A stretch of DNA of 43,161 nt, taken from NCBI GenBank assembly GCA_016872115.1, contig VHBC01000020.1, positions 1 through 43,161 on the forward strand, given 5' to 3'. Below, piece after piece: positions 1 to 9,900 of the stretch. The position numbers and the translations under genes were made by a program. Under the pieces are notes generated by a model. It had not been told where the DNA came from and searched no databases. It saw only the letters and a program-made list of their open reading frames with translations. The DNA is from Sphingomonadales bacterium. Lineage in GTDB: Bacteria > Bacteroidota > Bacteroidia > Flavobacteriales_D > Crocinitomicaceae. Position 1 is the stretch's first letter, and each line of letters opens with the position of its first letter.

Positions 1-3000
1 ATGCGCGGTAATACTTTTTTGTACAAGGCTTGAATGGTGCGTTCGAGGTCTTTAGTGAAGAAACTGGCTTTTGCACCATTGCCGGACAGCTCCTTGTAGC
101 TGGTGCGCATCTTGAGCATGGCATCTGTTACCGCAATTAAATCTTCGGCGTTGTCTGCGTTCCCGGCAAATTCAACTTCGCTGTGTTCAAAATAGCCGAT
201 TACTGTTTTGTAATTATCTAGGATTTTTTGACCTAGCGCTTCCGCTTTTTTATTTTGGCCTAATAAGAAGTAAAGCTGAACGAATTCATGTAGAATGCCG
301 GCATTGAGTGGCCTGATATCCTGTCCTTGATAAGTGAATTGGTTGTGCGCTTTATTGTAGTTAAGTGAGTTGAATGGATCAACTGGGTTGATATCGCCGT
401 AATCCATAACCGTTTCAACTGGCATTAGTTGCATAGATCGGTCAAGTACTTTTACAGCCTCTGCTTTGCGCCCAAGGGAGAAAAGTTGTTCGGCAAGTAA
501 TAAGAAATTCGAACGATACTGTATGGTGTGTCTTCTGGCGTAGTAGTCAGTGAGAACGTTCGGATTGGCCATGTCGCCAAAAATGTAACGTTCTAACATG
601 TTTTTCTCCATTTGGTTTACATCCATGAGCATTGGCTCTTGTTTGACTGGAGAAAGGGCATAAGCCATCCCGACTTGTTTGATGTAGCCAGCGCTCAAGA
701 GTGCGATAGAGAAACTCGAGCCACGGTTACTGGAGAAATAAATTCCACGCTCCCAATTGTTATTGGCTACGACATCCATCATCATGACTTCTTCTCTGGA
801 AAGCGCTTGATTGCGTTCTGGGTCAAATTCAAAAACTATTTCATCAACGATATTGGCTGCTTTGGTTTTTGCACTCAAAACCCCGGATTTAATAGCGTTG
901 GCTTTGTTGACTGTCAAGGCAAACTTCGTTGATGGAAAGAAGCTGAATTTGTTTTGTTCGTCAGTGATCATATTGGCGTCATCACGGACAAAAGCCATAG
1001 CTTCAGTGAAATCAACCGCGGACCAAATACGCTCAAATTGATCGAGTAACTCCTGTAGGTCTTGCGCACTGTTGTTTTTGAATTCTACTTGGCCATTGCG
1101 AGCCGCCTCGTATAAACTGAAAACCTTTTGGTATTTGTCAATGGTAGCAGCAATCATATTGGTAGAGTCCGTGCTTGCAATTTGCGCTTTGAGTGCCTCT
1201 GCTTCTGGCGTTTTTGCAATGACGTCTGCAAAAATGACGCGTGCACGTTGATCAAAATAACCAGCAGCCATTTTTGCTTCTGACGGGTTGTGCTTAAGGC
1301 GTAAGTCCAGTACTTTTTTAATCAGGGTATCAGACGGATTCTGAGAGAAAAGCTGCAAAAGCGGCATGAAGTAAATTTGGTCCGTATTACCGGCATACAT
1401 TAAAATTTGATCTTCTCTAAACTTAATTGGAAGTGGATCAGAGGCATAAGTTTTGAGTTTCATTTGGTTGGTATACCAGTCTGTACCCATTAAAGACAGA
1501 TTGCAAACCCGCACATCTGTGCGCTTGCCTTCTACTTCTTGTAGATACCAAAGTGGGAAAGTATCGTTATCTCCATTGGTAAATAAGATGCCATTTTGTC
1601 CACAAGATTCGAGGTAGTTGTGAGCGAGGTCGCGAGCGCTCGTTTTGCCACTGCGGTCGTGGTCGTCCCAGTTTTGAAGACCCATTAGAATCGGTACAAC
1701 GAGGCCTAAAGCTGTTGCAATGCCCGCGCGCACATTACTGTCGGCGAGGTATTTCTTAAGCAAATCGTAAATGGCATAAACACCAATTCCAATCCACATT
1801 GCGAAGAAATAGAAAGATCCAGAATAAGCGTAGTCGCGCTCACGGGGTTCATATGGTTTTTGATTGAGGTAAACAACAATGGCTAAGCCTGTAAAAATGA
1901 AAGCAAGCGTTATAATAAATGCATCTTTTGGTGTTTTACGGTAGTGGAAAACCAAGCCGATTAGTGCTAAAATAAGTGGCAACATGAAATAGGTGTTGTG
2001 CCCTGGATTATTTGTTGTGAAGTAAGGAGCGTGTTCTTGACTGCCTAGGCGCGCTTCATCGAGGAATGAAATTCCAGAAATCCAGTTGCCGTGCATGTTG
2101 TCGCCATGGCCTTGCAGGTCGTTTTGGCGTCCTGCAAAGTTCCACATAAAATAACGGATGTACATCCAATTGATTTGATAACGGAAGAAATAGGTTAGGT
2201 TCTCACCAAAAGTAGGGAGTCTTTTGCCGTCGCGTCCGATTTCGGTACTCGCGCCATCGTTTTCGTCGTAACCAGACCACTTTGCGTAGAGTTGTTTGTG
2301 CAGACCAGCCGATCCTCCTTCTCCGTTGTACATGCGTGGGAAGAAAGTTGTTTGGGAATAAGTAGCTACAGCATTTTCTCTAATGCTTGCATTGCTTTCA
2401 TAGTATTTTTCTTCTATAGAGTAAGCACCTTTGTTTGTGCGTATCCAGTTTTGCGCTTCTTTTTCGGTAGCAAAAGCCTTCACCTCGATGTCATTTTCTG
2501 TAACAACAAATCTGCGCAAGTAATAAGCAGAGAGGTTTTTCCAGGCAGAACGATCTAGGATTTTTGGTCCGTCTTGGGTCATTTCTTCACCGTTGCGCAA
2601 TGAATTCCAGTAGGGGCCAGAGAGTATTGGTGCAGAACCATATTGTTCACGCTTGAGATAAGAGTGGAGGGTGACTAAATTCTCAGGGTCATTTTCGTCG
2701 AGGGGTGTGTTGGCATTGGAACGAATGACAATGACAGCAAAAGAACCGTAACCAATTAACAACATCACAAGGCCCATCATGGCGTTGTAAAGTATGGTTT
2801 TCCCTGTTTTGTGGGCAAAACGAACCACGTAAAGACATGCTGCGACTAAGAGTACGAAAAAGAAGATAGTTCCGCTGTAGAAGGGCAAGCCCAAACTGTT
2901 GACGAAGGATACTTCAAAACTAGAGGCCATTGCAATACTTCCTGGGATAATGGCCTCTTGAATAAAGCCAAGGGCCACCACTGAGATGATTCCCGTAAGC

Positions 3001-3677
3001 AACAACCCTTTTATGTTGATATCTTCTTGGGTCCTAAAATAGATGGTGTAGCCAATTGCAGGAACCACTAATATGCCGAGTAAGTGAACACCAATAGCGA
3101 GGCCCAACATGAAAAAGATGAGTAAGAGCCAACGGTTCGGACGTAAGTCAGTTAGTTTGGAACCATGTTGCGTAAGCTCCATTTCTTCGTCCCATTTGAG
3201 AATAGCCCAAAAGATGACAGCTGTAAACAAGGAAGCCATTGCATAGACCTCGCCTTCTACCGCAGAAAACCAAAAAGAATCTGAGAAAGTGTAGGCCAAT
3301 GCGCCAATGGCAGCTGCGCTGAAAATAGCAATCTGATTTGCACCAGTGAGGCTGTCGCCTTGTTTGAGCACGATTTTTTTTATCAAAAGCGTCAAAGACC
3401 AGAACATAAAAAGAATAGTCAAAGAGCTAGAAATGGCAGAAAGCGCATTGATGTAGACCGCAACATTTTCTGGAGCCGCAAAGAAAGAAAACAAACGACC
3501 GAGCACCATAAATAACGGCGCACCCGGAGGGTGACCTACCTCAAGTTTGTATGCTGCGGTAATGTATTCGCCACAGTCCCAGAGACTTGCGGTAGATTCT
3601 ATGGTCATGAGGTAAACAGCCGAGGCGATAGCAAAGATGAGCCAACCAAGGTAAGTGTTCCATTTTGAGTAAGTCAT
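1..3677 (-). CDS. DUF2723 family multi-pass membrane protein (3' end cut by window)
   Basis: Reading the minus strand from the ATG at 3677 gives about 1225 codons without a stop down to the window edge, so the C-terminus is missing. The N-terminal part has many hydrophobic helices and begins like the Bacteroidota DUF2723 family: a WDCGEYITAAYKLEVGHPPG stretch near residues 30-50, resembling the acidic first loop of protein O-mannosyltransferase-type (GT-C fold) enzymes. The second half, from about residue 600, is mostly soluble and helical, with a repeat-like pattern near the end. By family analogy it is a membrane glycosyltransferase or a transport-related protein, but the substrate is unknown. 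No good TAnnTTTG element lies before the start; the best is a one-mismatch TAAATTCG. It is transcribed divergently from the tRNA-Gln gene. Confidence 0.85.
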   Translation of the reverse strand, partial: MTYSKWNTYLGWLIFAIASAVYLMTIESTASLWDCGEYITAAYKLEVGHPPGAPLFMVLGRLFSFFAAPENVAVYINALSAISSSLTILFMFWSLTLLIKKIVLKQGDSLTGANQIAIFSAAAIGALAYTFSDSFWFSAVEGEVYAMASLFTAVIFWAILKWDEEMELTQHGSKLTDLRPNRWLLLIFFMLGLAIGVHLLGILVVPAIGYTIYFRTQEDINIKGLLLTGIISVVALGFIQEAIIPGSIAMASSFEVSFVNSLGLPFYSGTIFFFVLLVAACLYVVRFAHKTGKTILYNAMMGLVMLLIGYGSFAVIVIRSNANTPLDENDPENLVTLHSYLKREQYGSAPILSGPYWNSLRNGEEMTQDGPKILDRSAWKNLSAYYLRRFVVTENDIEVKAFATEKEAQNWIRTNKGAYSIEEKYYESNASIRENAVATYSQTTFFPRMYNGEGGSAGLHKQLYAKWSGYDENDGASTEIGRDGKRLPTFGENLTYFFRYQINWMYIRYFMWNFAGRQNDLQGHGDNMHGNWISGISFLDEARLGSQEHAPYFTTNNPGHNTYFMLPLILALIGLVFHYRKTPKDAFIITLAFIFTGLAIVVYLNQKPYEPRERDYAYSGSFYFFAMWIGIGVYAIYDLLKKYLADSNVRAGIATALGLVVPILMGLQNWDDHDRSGKTSARDLAHNYLESCGQNGILFTNGDNDTFPLWYLQEVEGKRTDVRVCNLSLMGTDWYTNQMKLKTYASDPLPIKFREDQILMYAGNTDQIYFMPLLQLFSQNPSDTLIKKVLDLRLKHNPSEAKMAAGYFDQRARVIFADVIAKTPEAEALKAQIASTDSTNMIAATIDKYQKVFSLYEAARNGQVEFKNNSAQDLQELLDQFERIWSAVDFTEAMAFVRDDANMITDEQNKFSFFPSTKFALTVNKANAIKSGVLSAKTKAANIVDEIVFEFDPERNQALSREEVMMMDVVANNNWERGIYFSSNRGSSFSIALLSAGYIKQVGMAYALSPVKQEPMLMDVNQMEKNMLERYIFGDMANPNVLTDYYARRHTIQYRSNFLLLAEQLFSLGRKAEAVKVLDRSMQLMPVETVMDYGDINPVDPFNSLNYNKAHNQFTYQGQDIRPLNAGILHEFVQLYFLLGQNKKAEALGQKILDNYKTVIGYFEHSEVEFAGNADNAEDLIAVTDAMLKMRTSYKELSGNGAKASFFTKDLERTIQALYKKVLPR

Positions 3678-3749
3678 GAGCGCGATTTAATAGTAAATAT
3701 GTAAACGCGAATTTAAGAATAATCGGCCTAAAAATTTTTTATCTGCCTA

Positions 3750-3780
3750 TTTGGCGAGAAGAAAAAACTTATTAAATTTG
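3750..3780 (+). promoter_or_regulatory. Promoter of tRNA-Gln (Bacteroidota type)
   Basis: TTTG at 3750-3753, a 19-base spacer, then TAAATTTG at 3773-3780. This matches the Bacteroidota housekeeping promoter consensus (-33 TTTG, -7 TAnnTTTG). The -7 element ends 27 bases before the mature tRNA 5' end, leaving a short 5' leader for RNase P. Confidence 0.8.
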
Positions 3781-3807
3781 CACTCGCATTTAAAGATGCA
3801 TATTTAA

Positions 3808-3880
3808 TGGCCCATGGTGTAACTGGCAACACGTCTGATTTTGGTTCAGAAGAGTCTAGGTTCGAGCCCTAGTGGGCCAA
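3808..3880 (+). tRNA. tRNA-Gln (anticodon TTG)
   Basis: The 73-base sequence folds as a full cloverleaf. The 7-bp acceptor stem is TGGCCCA with TGGGCCA, the D stem GTGT/ACAC, the anticodon stem TCTGA/TCAGA with 7-base loop TTTTGGT, and the T arm CTAGG-TTCGAGC-CCTAG. Loop positions 34-36 read TTG, which decodes CAA and, by wobble, CAG. The discriminator base is A3880. The 3' CCA is not encoded (CAA follows) and must be added enzymatically. It stands alone with its own promoter and terminator. Confidence 0.95.
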
Positions 3881-3881
3881 C

Positions 3882-3909
3882 AAAAGCCTCCACATCGGAG
3901 GCTTTTTTT
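3882..3909 (+). terminator. Intrinsic terminator of tRNA-Gln
   Basis: The stem GCCTCC (3886-3891), loop ACATC and GGAGGC (3897-3902) are preceded by an A tract and followed by seven T (3903-3909). It sits directly behind the tRNA and ahead of the thiL -7 element. Confidence 0.9.
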
Positions 3910-3916
3910 ATTTAGT

Positions 3917-3924
3917 TAATTTTG
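3917..3924 (+). promoter_or_regulatory. -7 element (TAATTTTG) before thiL
   Basis: TAATTTTG fits TAnnTTTG exactly. No convincing TTG lies 19-21 bases upstream, because that stretch is the tRNA terminator stem. If used, transcription starts near 3928, about 12 bases before the ATG at 3940. This argues against an upstream TTG start at 3922, which lies inside the element. Confidence 0.55.
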
Positions 3925-3939
3925 CTCAAAATTCAAGCA

Positions 3940-4974
3940 ATGACCGACAAACGAACCGAACTTTCAGATCTAGGAGAATTCGCGCTCATCGAGCACCTCA
4001 CCCAAGATTTTCAGACAAGGCATCCGGAAACACTTCTTGGCATCGGCGATGACGCCGCCGTTATTGCTATTGGCAATGAACTTTGTCAAGTTGTCACTAC
4101 TGATTTATTGTCTGAAGGTGTACATTTTGACCTGACCTACATGCCGCTCAAACATTTGGGCTACAAAGCCGTCGCCATAAATGTTTCGGATATCTGCGCA
4201 ATGAATGCCATTCCCAAGCAAATTACAGTTGCACTGGCTGTTTCAAATCGATTTTCTGTCGAAGCCCTCGAAGAGCTCTATGCCGGAATGAAAGCAGCTT
4301 GCGCAGACTATAACGTCGATTTAATTGGTGGAGATACCACGTCATCGCAAAGCGGTTTGGTAATTAGTATTACTGCTCTAGGGACAGCACCAAAAGACCA
4401 AATATGTTACCGTTCTGGCGCCAAAGAATACGATTTGCTGGTTGTGTCAGGTGATTTAGGCGGGGCTTATATGGGTCTCCAAGTTTTAGAACGGGAAAAA
4501 GATGTCTTTAAGGCCAATCCCAATATTCAGCCAGATCTAGATGGCCACGATTATATATTGCAAAGACAACTCAAGCCACAAGCCCGATTAGATGTAGTAA
4601 AAATACTCAAAGAATTAGGTGTCAAGCCAACTTCCATGATTGATATATCCGATGGTTTGGCCAGTGAAATATTACATATTTGTAAGGCCAGCAAAGTGGG
4701 TTGCCATTTATACGATGAAAAGATGCCTATAGATGCAAAAACTTCAATGGTCGCCATTGATTTCAATCTAGACCCGAGCATGTGTGCATTAAATGGTGGC
4801 GAAGACTACGAATTGTTGTTTACAATAGACCAAAAAGACGTAGCGCTCATTCAGTCGAATCCTAACTTCTCTATCATTGGGCACATAACTAATTTAGCCG
4901 AAGGCACTTATTACATTGATAAATCGGGTTCGGCTATCACCTTGCGCGCTCAAGGCTGGAAACATTTCGATTAA
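3940..4974 (+). CDS. thiL: Thiamine-monophosphate kinase ThiL
   Basis: ThiL phosphorylates thiamine monophosphate with ATP to give thiamine diphosphate, the last step of cofactor synthesis, in the cytosol. The 344-residue protein has the usual length and the PurM/ThiL-fold signatures: the Mg-binding GIGDDAAV near the N-terminus, an LIGGDTT motif in the middle, DISDGLASE in the C-terminal half and a late NGGEDYELLF. I chose the ATG at 3940 over the in-frame TTG at 3922 because the TTG falls inside a promoter-like TAATTTTG and family members begin close to the 'TELSDLGEF' region. It is a single-gene unit converging on the SPOR gene with only 7 bases between stop codons. No other thiamine gene is present. 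Confidence 0.95.
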   Translation: MTDKRTELSDLGEFALIEHLTQDFQTRHPETLLGIGDDAAVIAIGNELCQVVTTDLLSEGVHFDLTYMPLKHLGYKAVAINVSDICAMNAIPKQITVALAVSNRFSVEALEELYAGMKAACADYNVDLIGGDTTSSQSGLVISITALGTAPKDQICYRSGAKEYDLLVVSGDLGGAYMGLQVLEREKDVFKANPNIQPDLDGHDYILQRQLKPQARLDVVKILKELGVKPTSMIDISDGLASEILHICKASKVGCHLYDEKMPIDAKTSMVAIDFNLDPSMCALNGGEDYELLFTIDQKDVALIQSNPNFSIIGHITNLAEGTYYIDKSGSAITLRAQGWKHFD

Positions 4975-4981
4975 GTGCAAC

Positions 4982-5350
4982 TCAATCTATTCTGGGAAGA
5001 TTGATTTGTTCTTTGTGAACTATTGTGAGCGGATACTTCCCACGAATATGTTCAACGAGTTCTTCAGCTTCTTTCTGCGTGCGAAAGTCGCCTACCATTA
5101 AGTTGAAGTTTGGCGCTTCAAAACGCACATATGTATCTATTTTCGGAAATTCCGCAACGAACTGTGCGCGTGTGCGATCGATGAGGTCTTTGTCGGAGTC
5201 AAAACAAAGTTGCACACGGTAGCCAGGCATCTGTTTGCTGTTTTTGACTGCAACGCGCTGTTCTATACGCGGATCCCCAATGACCTGAATTTGGCCTGCT
5301 AATTGGCTGTAGAATAAGCTTATAAATCCAAGGGTAATCATTCCTTTCAT
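4982..5350 (-). CDS. Secreted SPOR-domain protein
   Basis: A 122-residue protein with an N-terminal signal peptide (MKGMITLGFISLFYSQLAG) and a SPOR-type fold filling the rest, with the typical GYRVQLCFDSDKDLIDR start and a closing YPLTIVHKEQI strand. SPOR domains bind denuded glycan strands of peptidoglycan, so a periplasmic wall-associated role is likely; the exact job is unknown. An in-frame ATG exists upstream at 5404, but a TTTG-N19-TTACTTTG promoter (5386 to 5356) lies between the two. Only the ATG at 5350 would be on the transcript, and it also puts the signal peptide at the very N-terminus. The -7 element ends five bases before this ATG, so the mRNA is probably leaderless. Confidence 0.82.
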   Translation of the reverse strand: MKGMITLGFISLFYSQLAGQIQVIGDPRIEQRVAVKNSKQMPGYRVQLCFDSDKDLIDRTRAQFVAEFPKIDTYVRFEAPNFNLMVGDFRTQKEAEELVEHIRGKYPLTIVHKEQINLPRID

Positions 5351-5355
5351 AAGGA

Positions 5356-5386
5356 CAAAGTAACAGAGATTTTTGAGGAATGCAAA
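5356..5386 (-). promoter_or_regulatory. Promoter of the SPOR-domain gene
   Basis: On the minus strand TTTG (5386-5383) is followed by a 19-base spacer and TTACTTTG (5363-5356), one mismatch from TAnnTTTG. It ends five bases before the ATG at 5350 and decides the start codon of that gene. Confidence 0.6.
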
Positions 5387-5467
5387 ATGCTTATTTAGAT
5401 TCATTTTAAATTAGCGTACATTAATTATTTTTTGTCATGAAAATGTCATTAAATGTATTGATTCCGT

Positions 5468-5475
5468 TAATTTTG
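5468..5475 (+). promoter_or_regulatory. -7 element of the act-cox operon
   Basis: TAATTTTG fits the Bacteroidota -7 consensus, with only a weak -33 (ATG at 5443-5445, 22 bases upstream). It is the best candidate in the 128-base gap before actA and would give a leader of about 54 bases. The leader holds a small GCGG-TTACT-CCGC hairpin (5489-5501). Confidence 0.5.
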
Positions 5476-5532
5476 CTGCCGATAAAAAGCGGTTACTCCG
5501 CACATTTTTAGAGTGAATTAGTAATTTTTTAC

Positions 5533-6867
5533 ATGGAAATATCTAACATTCAGTCGCTTAAGCGCTTCAAAACTTTCGCTTTTGCCGCATTAACACTCAG
5601 CTTTGCTGCATTCACAAACTTTGCTTCTGCGCAAGGTGAAGGGCTTTTCAAAGCCAAGTGTGCTACTTGTCACATGCCTCACAAAAACTCTACCGGCCCC
5701 AAATTAGCAGGTGTTAGAGCAAAATGGGCTTCGGGCGGAGCCAAAGAAGGAAGCATTTACCAGTGGGTCAACAACTGGCAAACTGCTGCTGCCAACGATC
5801 CATACGCCGTTGAGGTTTCTAAATGGTCACCAACTGCCATGTCTGCTTTCCCAGATTTGAAGAAAGAAGACATCGATGCCATTCTTGATTGGGTAGATGC
5901 CCAACCAGAAGCGCCAGCCGGAGGAGGTGCAACCGCAGGTGGTACAGCCGAAGGCGCAACAACTGCAGTTCCAGTTGAGGAAGAATCTACCTCTTGGGTT
6001 TGGGTTGTCATGGGTGTCATTTTTGTGGTCGTTATTTTGGCTGTTGGCGGTGTACGTCGTCAACTTAAAATTGCCACTTCAGAAGACGAATCAGAAAAAA
6101 TGACCTACGGTGAAGAACTTCGTGCTTTGGCATGGAAATACCGCCTACAAGTTGGTTTGGTTTCTTTAGTAGTTGTCATCTCAATTTTTGTTGCGCTCTT
6201 TCAGTCGTTGTATTCCATTAATATCATGGAAGGTTATCAGCCTTCTCAGCCAATTGTCTTTCCTCACAGCCAACACGCAGGCATCAACGGCATCGACTGT
6301 AAATACTGTCACAACTCTGTTACCAAATCCAAATCAGCGTCCATACCTTCTGTTAATGTTTGTATGAACTGTCATAAACAAATTGATGGCGAAGGCAAAC
6401 CTTGGGCTGGCCAAATCAAAAAGATATACGCAGCTGCAGGTTGGGATAAAGAAGGCATGAAGTATACTGGTAAAACCAAGCCAATTGTTTGGAACAAAGT
6501 TCACGTTCTTCCAGAGCACGTTTACTTTAATCACTCTCAGCACGTAGTGGTTGGAGGTATAGATTGTAAGCAGTGCCACGGCGATATGACTCAAATGGAA
6601 GAAACGGCAATGGTTCAGCCAGTTGAGGAACTCAACAAAATTGAAGGCAATATAAAATTGACGCGTAAAACATTAACGATGGGATGGTGTATCGAGTGTC
6701 ACGGCAAAAAAGACGTTGCTATTGGCAATGGTAAAAACGCCTACTACGACGAAATCCACCGTCGCCTCAAAAAAGATCCTAAGCTTTACGCACAATACCT
6801 CAACAACGATGGCAAAGTCACTGTCAACGAACTTGGTGGTTGGGAATGCGCAAAATGCCACTATTAA
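5533..6867 (+). CDS. actA: Alternative complex III subunit ActA, multihaem cytochrome c
   Basis: ActA is the multihaem electron-transfer subunit of alternative complex III, the quinol:electron-acceptor oxidoreductase that replaces the bc1 complex in many Bacteroidota. The 444-residue protein has a signal peptide (about residues 1-34), a monohaem cytochrome c domain with CATCH at 43-47, and a Gly/Ala/Thr/Pro-rich linker (125-150). Two transmembrane helices follow (about 155-173 and 207-224), then a periplasmic domain with five more CxxCH motifs at 256, 277, 345, 386 and 439, the last four residues before the C-terminus. That makes six covalent haem sites. It is first in an eight-gene operon, 33 bases before actB, and its partners in the complex are the next five genes. 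Confidence 0.93.
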   Translation: MEISNIQSLKRFKTFAFAALTLSFAAFTNFASAQGEGLFKAKCATCHMPHKNSTGPKLAGVRAKWASGGAKEGSIYQWVNNWQTAAANDPYAVEVSKWSPTAMSAFPDLKKEDIDAILDWVDAQPEAPAGGGATAGGTAEGATTAVPVEEESTSWVWVVMGVIFVVVILAVGGVRRQLKIATSEDESEKMTYGEELRALAWKYRLQVGLVSLVVVISIFVALFQSLYSINIMEGYQPSQPIVFPHSQHAGINGIDCKYCHNSVTKSKSASIPSVNVCMNCHKQIDGEGKPWAGQIKKIYAAAGWDKEGMKYTGKTKPIVWNKVHVLPEHVYFNHSQHVVVGGIDCKQCHGDMTQMEETAMVQPVEELNKIEGNIKLTRKTLTMGWCIECHGKKDVAIGNGKNAYYDEIHRRLKKDPKLYAQYLNNDGKVTVNELGGWECAKCHY

Positions 6868-6900
6868 TTCAGTAATAACCATACTTGTCGAAATAAGACC

Positions 6901-9900
6901 ATGGAAATGTCAAAAAAATATTGGAAAGGTATTGACGAACTCAAGCAAACACCTGAGTTCATTAAGCACAAAGAGCAAGAATTTCCCAATCAGCAAACAG
7001 TTGAAGATTTCTTAGCTGACGAAAACTTAGCCGAATCCTCAACAGCGCGTCGTGACTTCTTAAAGTTTCTAGGTTTCTCTGTTGCAGCAGCTACGCTTGC
7101 AGCTTGTGAGGCTCCAGTTACTAAAGTTGTTCCTTATGCGGTGAAGCCTGAAAACGTTACACCGGGTATGCCAACTTGGTATGCCAGTACTTATTATGAT
7201 GGCGCTTCTTACGCGAGCATCATTGTAAAAACACGCGAAGGTCGCCCAATCTTCGTTAAAGGCAACAAAGATTTTGGCTTTACTAAAGGCGGCACCAATC
7301 CACAAATCATTGCGTCCGTTCTCGGTCTTTATGACTCTGCACGTTTAGCTCATCCTTTAGAAAAAGGAGCAAAAGCATCATGGTCTACAGTTGACGCTGG
7401 AATTTCTGACGCTATTGCAAGAGCGAAAAAAGTAACCTTACTTTCGAACACGGTCATTTCACCTTCTATCAAGCGTGCTATTTCTGAAATGGCAACCAAA
7501 TTGAACGGTGAAGGCGGCTCCAAATTTGAACACATTCAATACGATGCAGTTTCTTATGCCGGCATGCGCGAGGCCAACCTTTTAAATTTTGGTGCACGCA
7601 TCATTCCTAGTTATGACTTCTCTAAAGCCCAAACTATTGTTTCAGTAGGTGCAGACTTCCTAAGTACTTGGTTATTGCCAACTGAATTTGCTGTTCAATA
7701 CGGCACGCGTCGTAATCCGGAGGGTGACTGGATGTCTAAGCACTTCCAGTTTGAATCAGTTCTTACTGTAACGGGTTCAAACGCCGATGTGCGCGGCATG
7801 ATCAAACCATCTGAAGAAGCAGCGGTATTGAATTACATAATCAATGCCCTTCAAGGAAAATCTGCTACAGCAGGTGCTTGGAAAGCTGCCGCTGACAAAG
7901 CAGTAGCGGCGCTTAAAAAATCAAAAAAAGAGTCAGTAGTCGTTGCTGGTTCTAACCATACAGGTGTTCAACAATTGGCAAACCAACTCAATAACCTATT
8001 GGGGGCATATGGTTCTACAATCGACCTCAATAACACTATCAACCTTCACCAATCAGAAGATGCAAAAGCCCTTAAACTTGCGGCAAACGTAGCAGCAGGT
8101 AAAGGTCCAGATGTACTTATCATGATGGGTGTCAATCCTGTTTACAGCCTTCCTAACGGAGCTGCATTTGCAAATGGCCTGAAGTCTGTAGGTACGAGCA
8201 TAGCAATTTCTGCATTTGAAGACGAGACCGCCAGTCTTTGTACATACGTTTGCCCTGAGCATCATCAATTAGAAAACTGGACTGACCACCAAGCAAAAGC
8301 AAATGAATACGCTATCGGTCAGCCTACAATTCGCCCATTACACAATACTTCAAGTGCCCTTGAGTCTCTATTGGTATGGAATGGTACTGCTGCGCGCGGA
8401 GGTCAAGATTCAGCCGTTGCTTACGATTACATCAAAGCAACATTTGCTGCAATGAACCCAACTGGCGACTTCAACTACCTTACACACAACAGCTGTACTG
8501 CAGTTGCTATCACACCAGCTGCACTAACTTATACCGCAGCTCCTATTAAAGATCTTCCTAAAACTGCGGATACAGAAGTTGTGTTCTATCAAAAGCCAGC
8601 TATCGGAAACGGCCAATTCGCCAATAACCCTTGGTTGCAAGAAATGCCAGATCCAGTTACCAAAGTAACCTGGGACAACTACATTACCATGAACCCCGTA
8701 GAAATGGAAGGCACATACGCCACCACCTACGACCAAGAACATGGTTTGAATTTAGCCACTGTTTCGGTAAATGGCAAATCAATTACGCTTCCGGTTTATC
8801 CGTTGCCTGGCCAAGCACCTAAGACCATCGGAATTGCTTTGGGTTATGGTCGCGGTGCAAACGGTGAAAACATCGGTAAAGCGGCCTTCCAAACAAAAGA
8901 ATACGGAGGTCATGCCAAAACTGAAGACGGTAAACTAACACCAATCGGAGCCAATGTTTATGGTATGCTTTCTTCTGCAGCAACTATTTTATATAGTGCG
9001 GCAGCTAAAGTAAGCCCTGCAGAAGGCATTTATCCAATTGCAGCGACCCAAATTCACCACACCGTAATGGGCCGTGACTCTATCGTTCGCGAGACCACAC
9101 TTTCTATCTTCAAAAACAGCGAAAAAGACGCCTTCAATGAAGGGCATAAATTACAAAAACTAGACAAACACGGCGACCACGTAGAAGCTCCAGTTTCTGA
9201 ATTTGATCTTTGGGCTGCACACCCTGTAGAGAAAATCGGTCACCGATGGGGTATTTCCATTGACCTTTCTTCATGTATTGGTTGTGGTTCTTGTCTCATC
9301 GCTTGTCAGTCAGAAAATAACGTACCAGTTGTCGGTAAAGACGAAGTTCGACGTGGACGTGAAATGCACTGGTTGCGCATTGACCGCTACTTCGCTTCAG
9401 ACGAAGAGGCAGCTGTAGGCACCAAAAAAGACAAAGAAACATTTAACTATGACAATGCCGAAAAGGCTACCTTGAATCCTTCAGTGGTTCACATGCCTTT
9501 GATGTGTCATCACTGTAACCACGCACCTTGCGAGACGGTTTGTCCGGTGGCTGCAACAACTCACTCTAACGAAGGTTTGAACCAAATGGCCTACAACCGC
9601 TGTATCGGAACGCGTTACTGTGCTAACAACTGTCCATACAAAGTACGTCGTTTCAACTGGTTCAACTACCCTTCTTACAAGAAATTTACTGAAGTGAATC
9701 CAGCTCAAGATGACCTCGGCCGTATGGTACTAAACCCTGATGTGACTGTTCGTACACGTGGTGTCATGGAAAAATGTTCACTTTGTGTTCAGCGCATTCA
9801 AGCGACTAAATTGCTTGCTAAAAAAGAAGCACGTACTATCGCTGACGGCGAGTTTGCAACAGCATGTTCTGACGCTTGCCCTACAAACGCTATTGTTGTC

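Noticed and set aside
612..2558. Plus-strand open frames at 612-932, 811-1041 and 2292-2558
   Set aside because: They lie antisense to the continuous minus-strand DUF2723 gene, have no homology I recognise and no promoter.
5489..5501. Small GCGG-TTACT-CCGC hairpin in the actA leader
   Set aside because: Only four base pairs and no T run; too weak to call a terminator or riboswitch.
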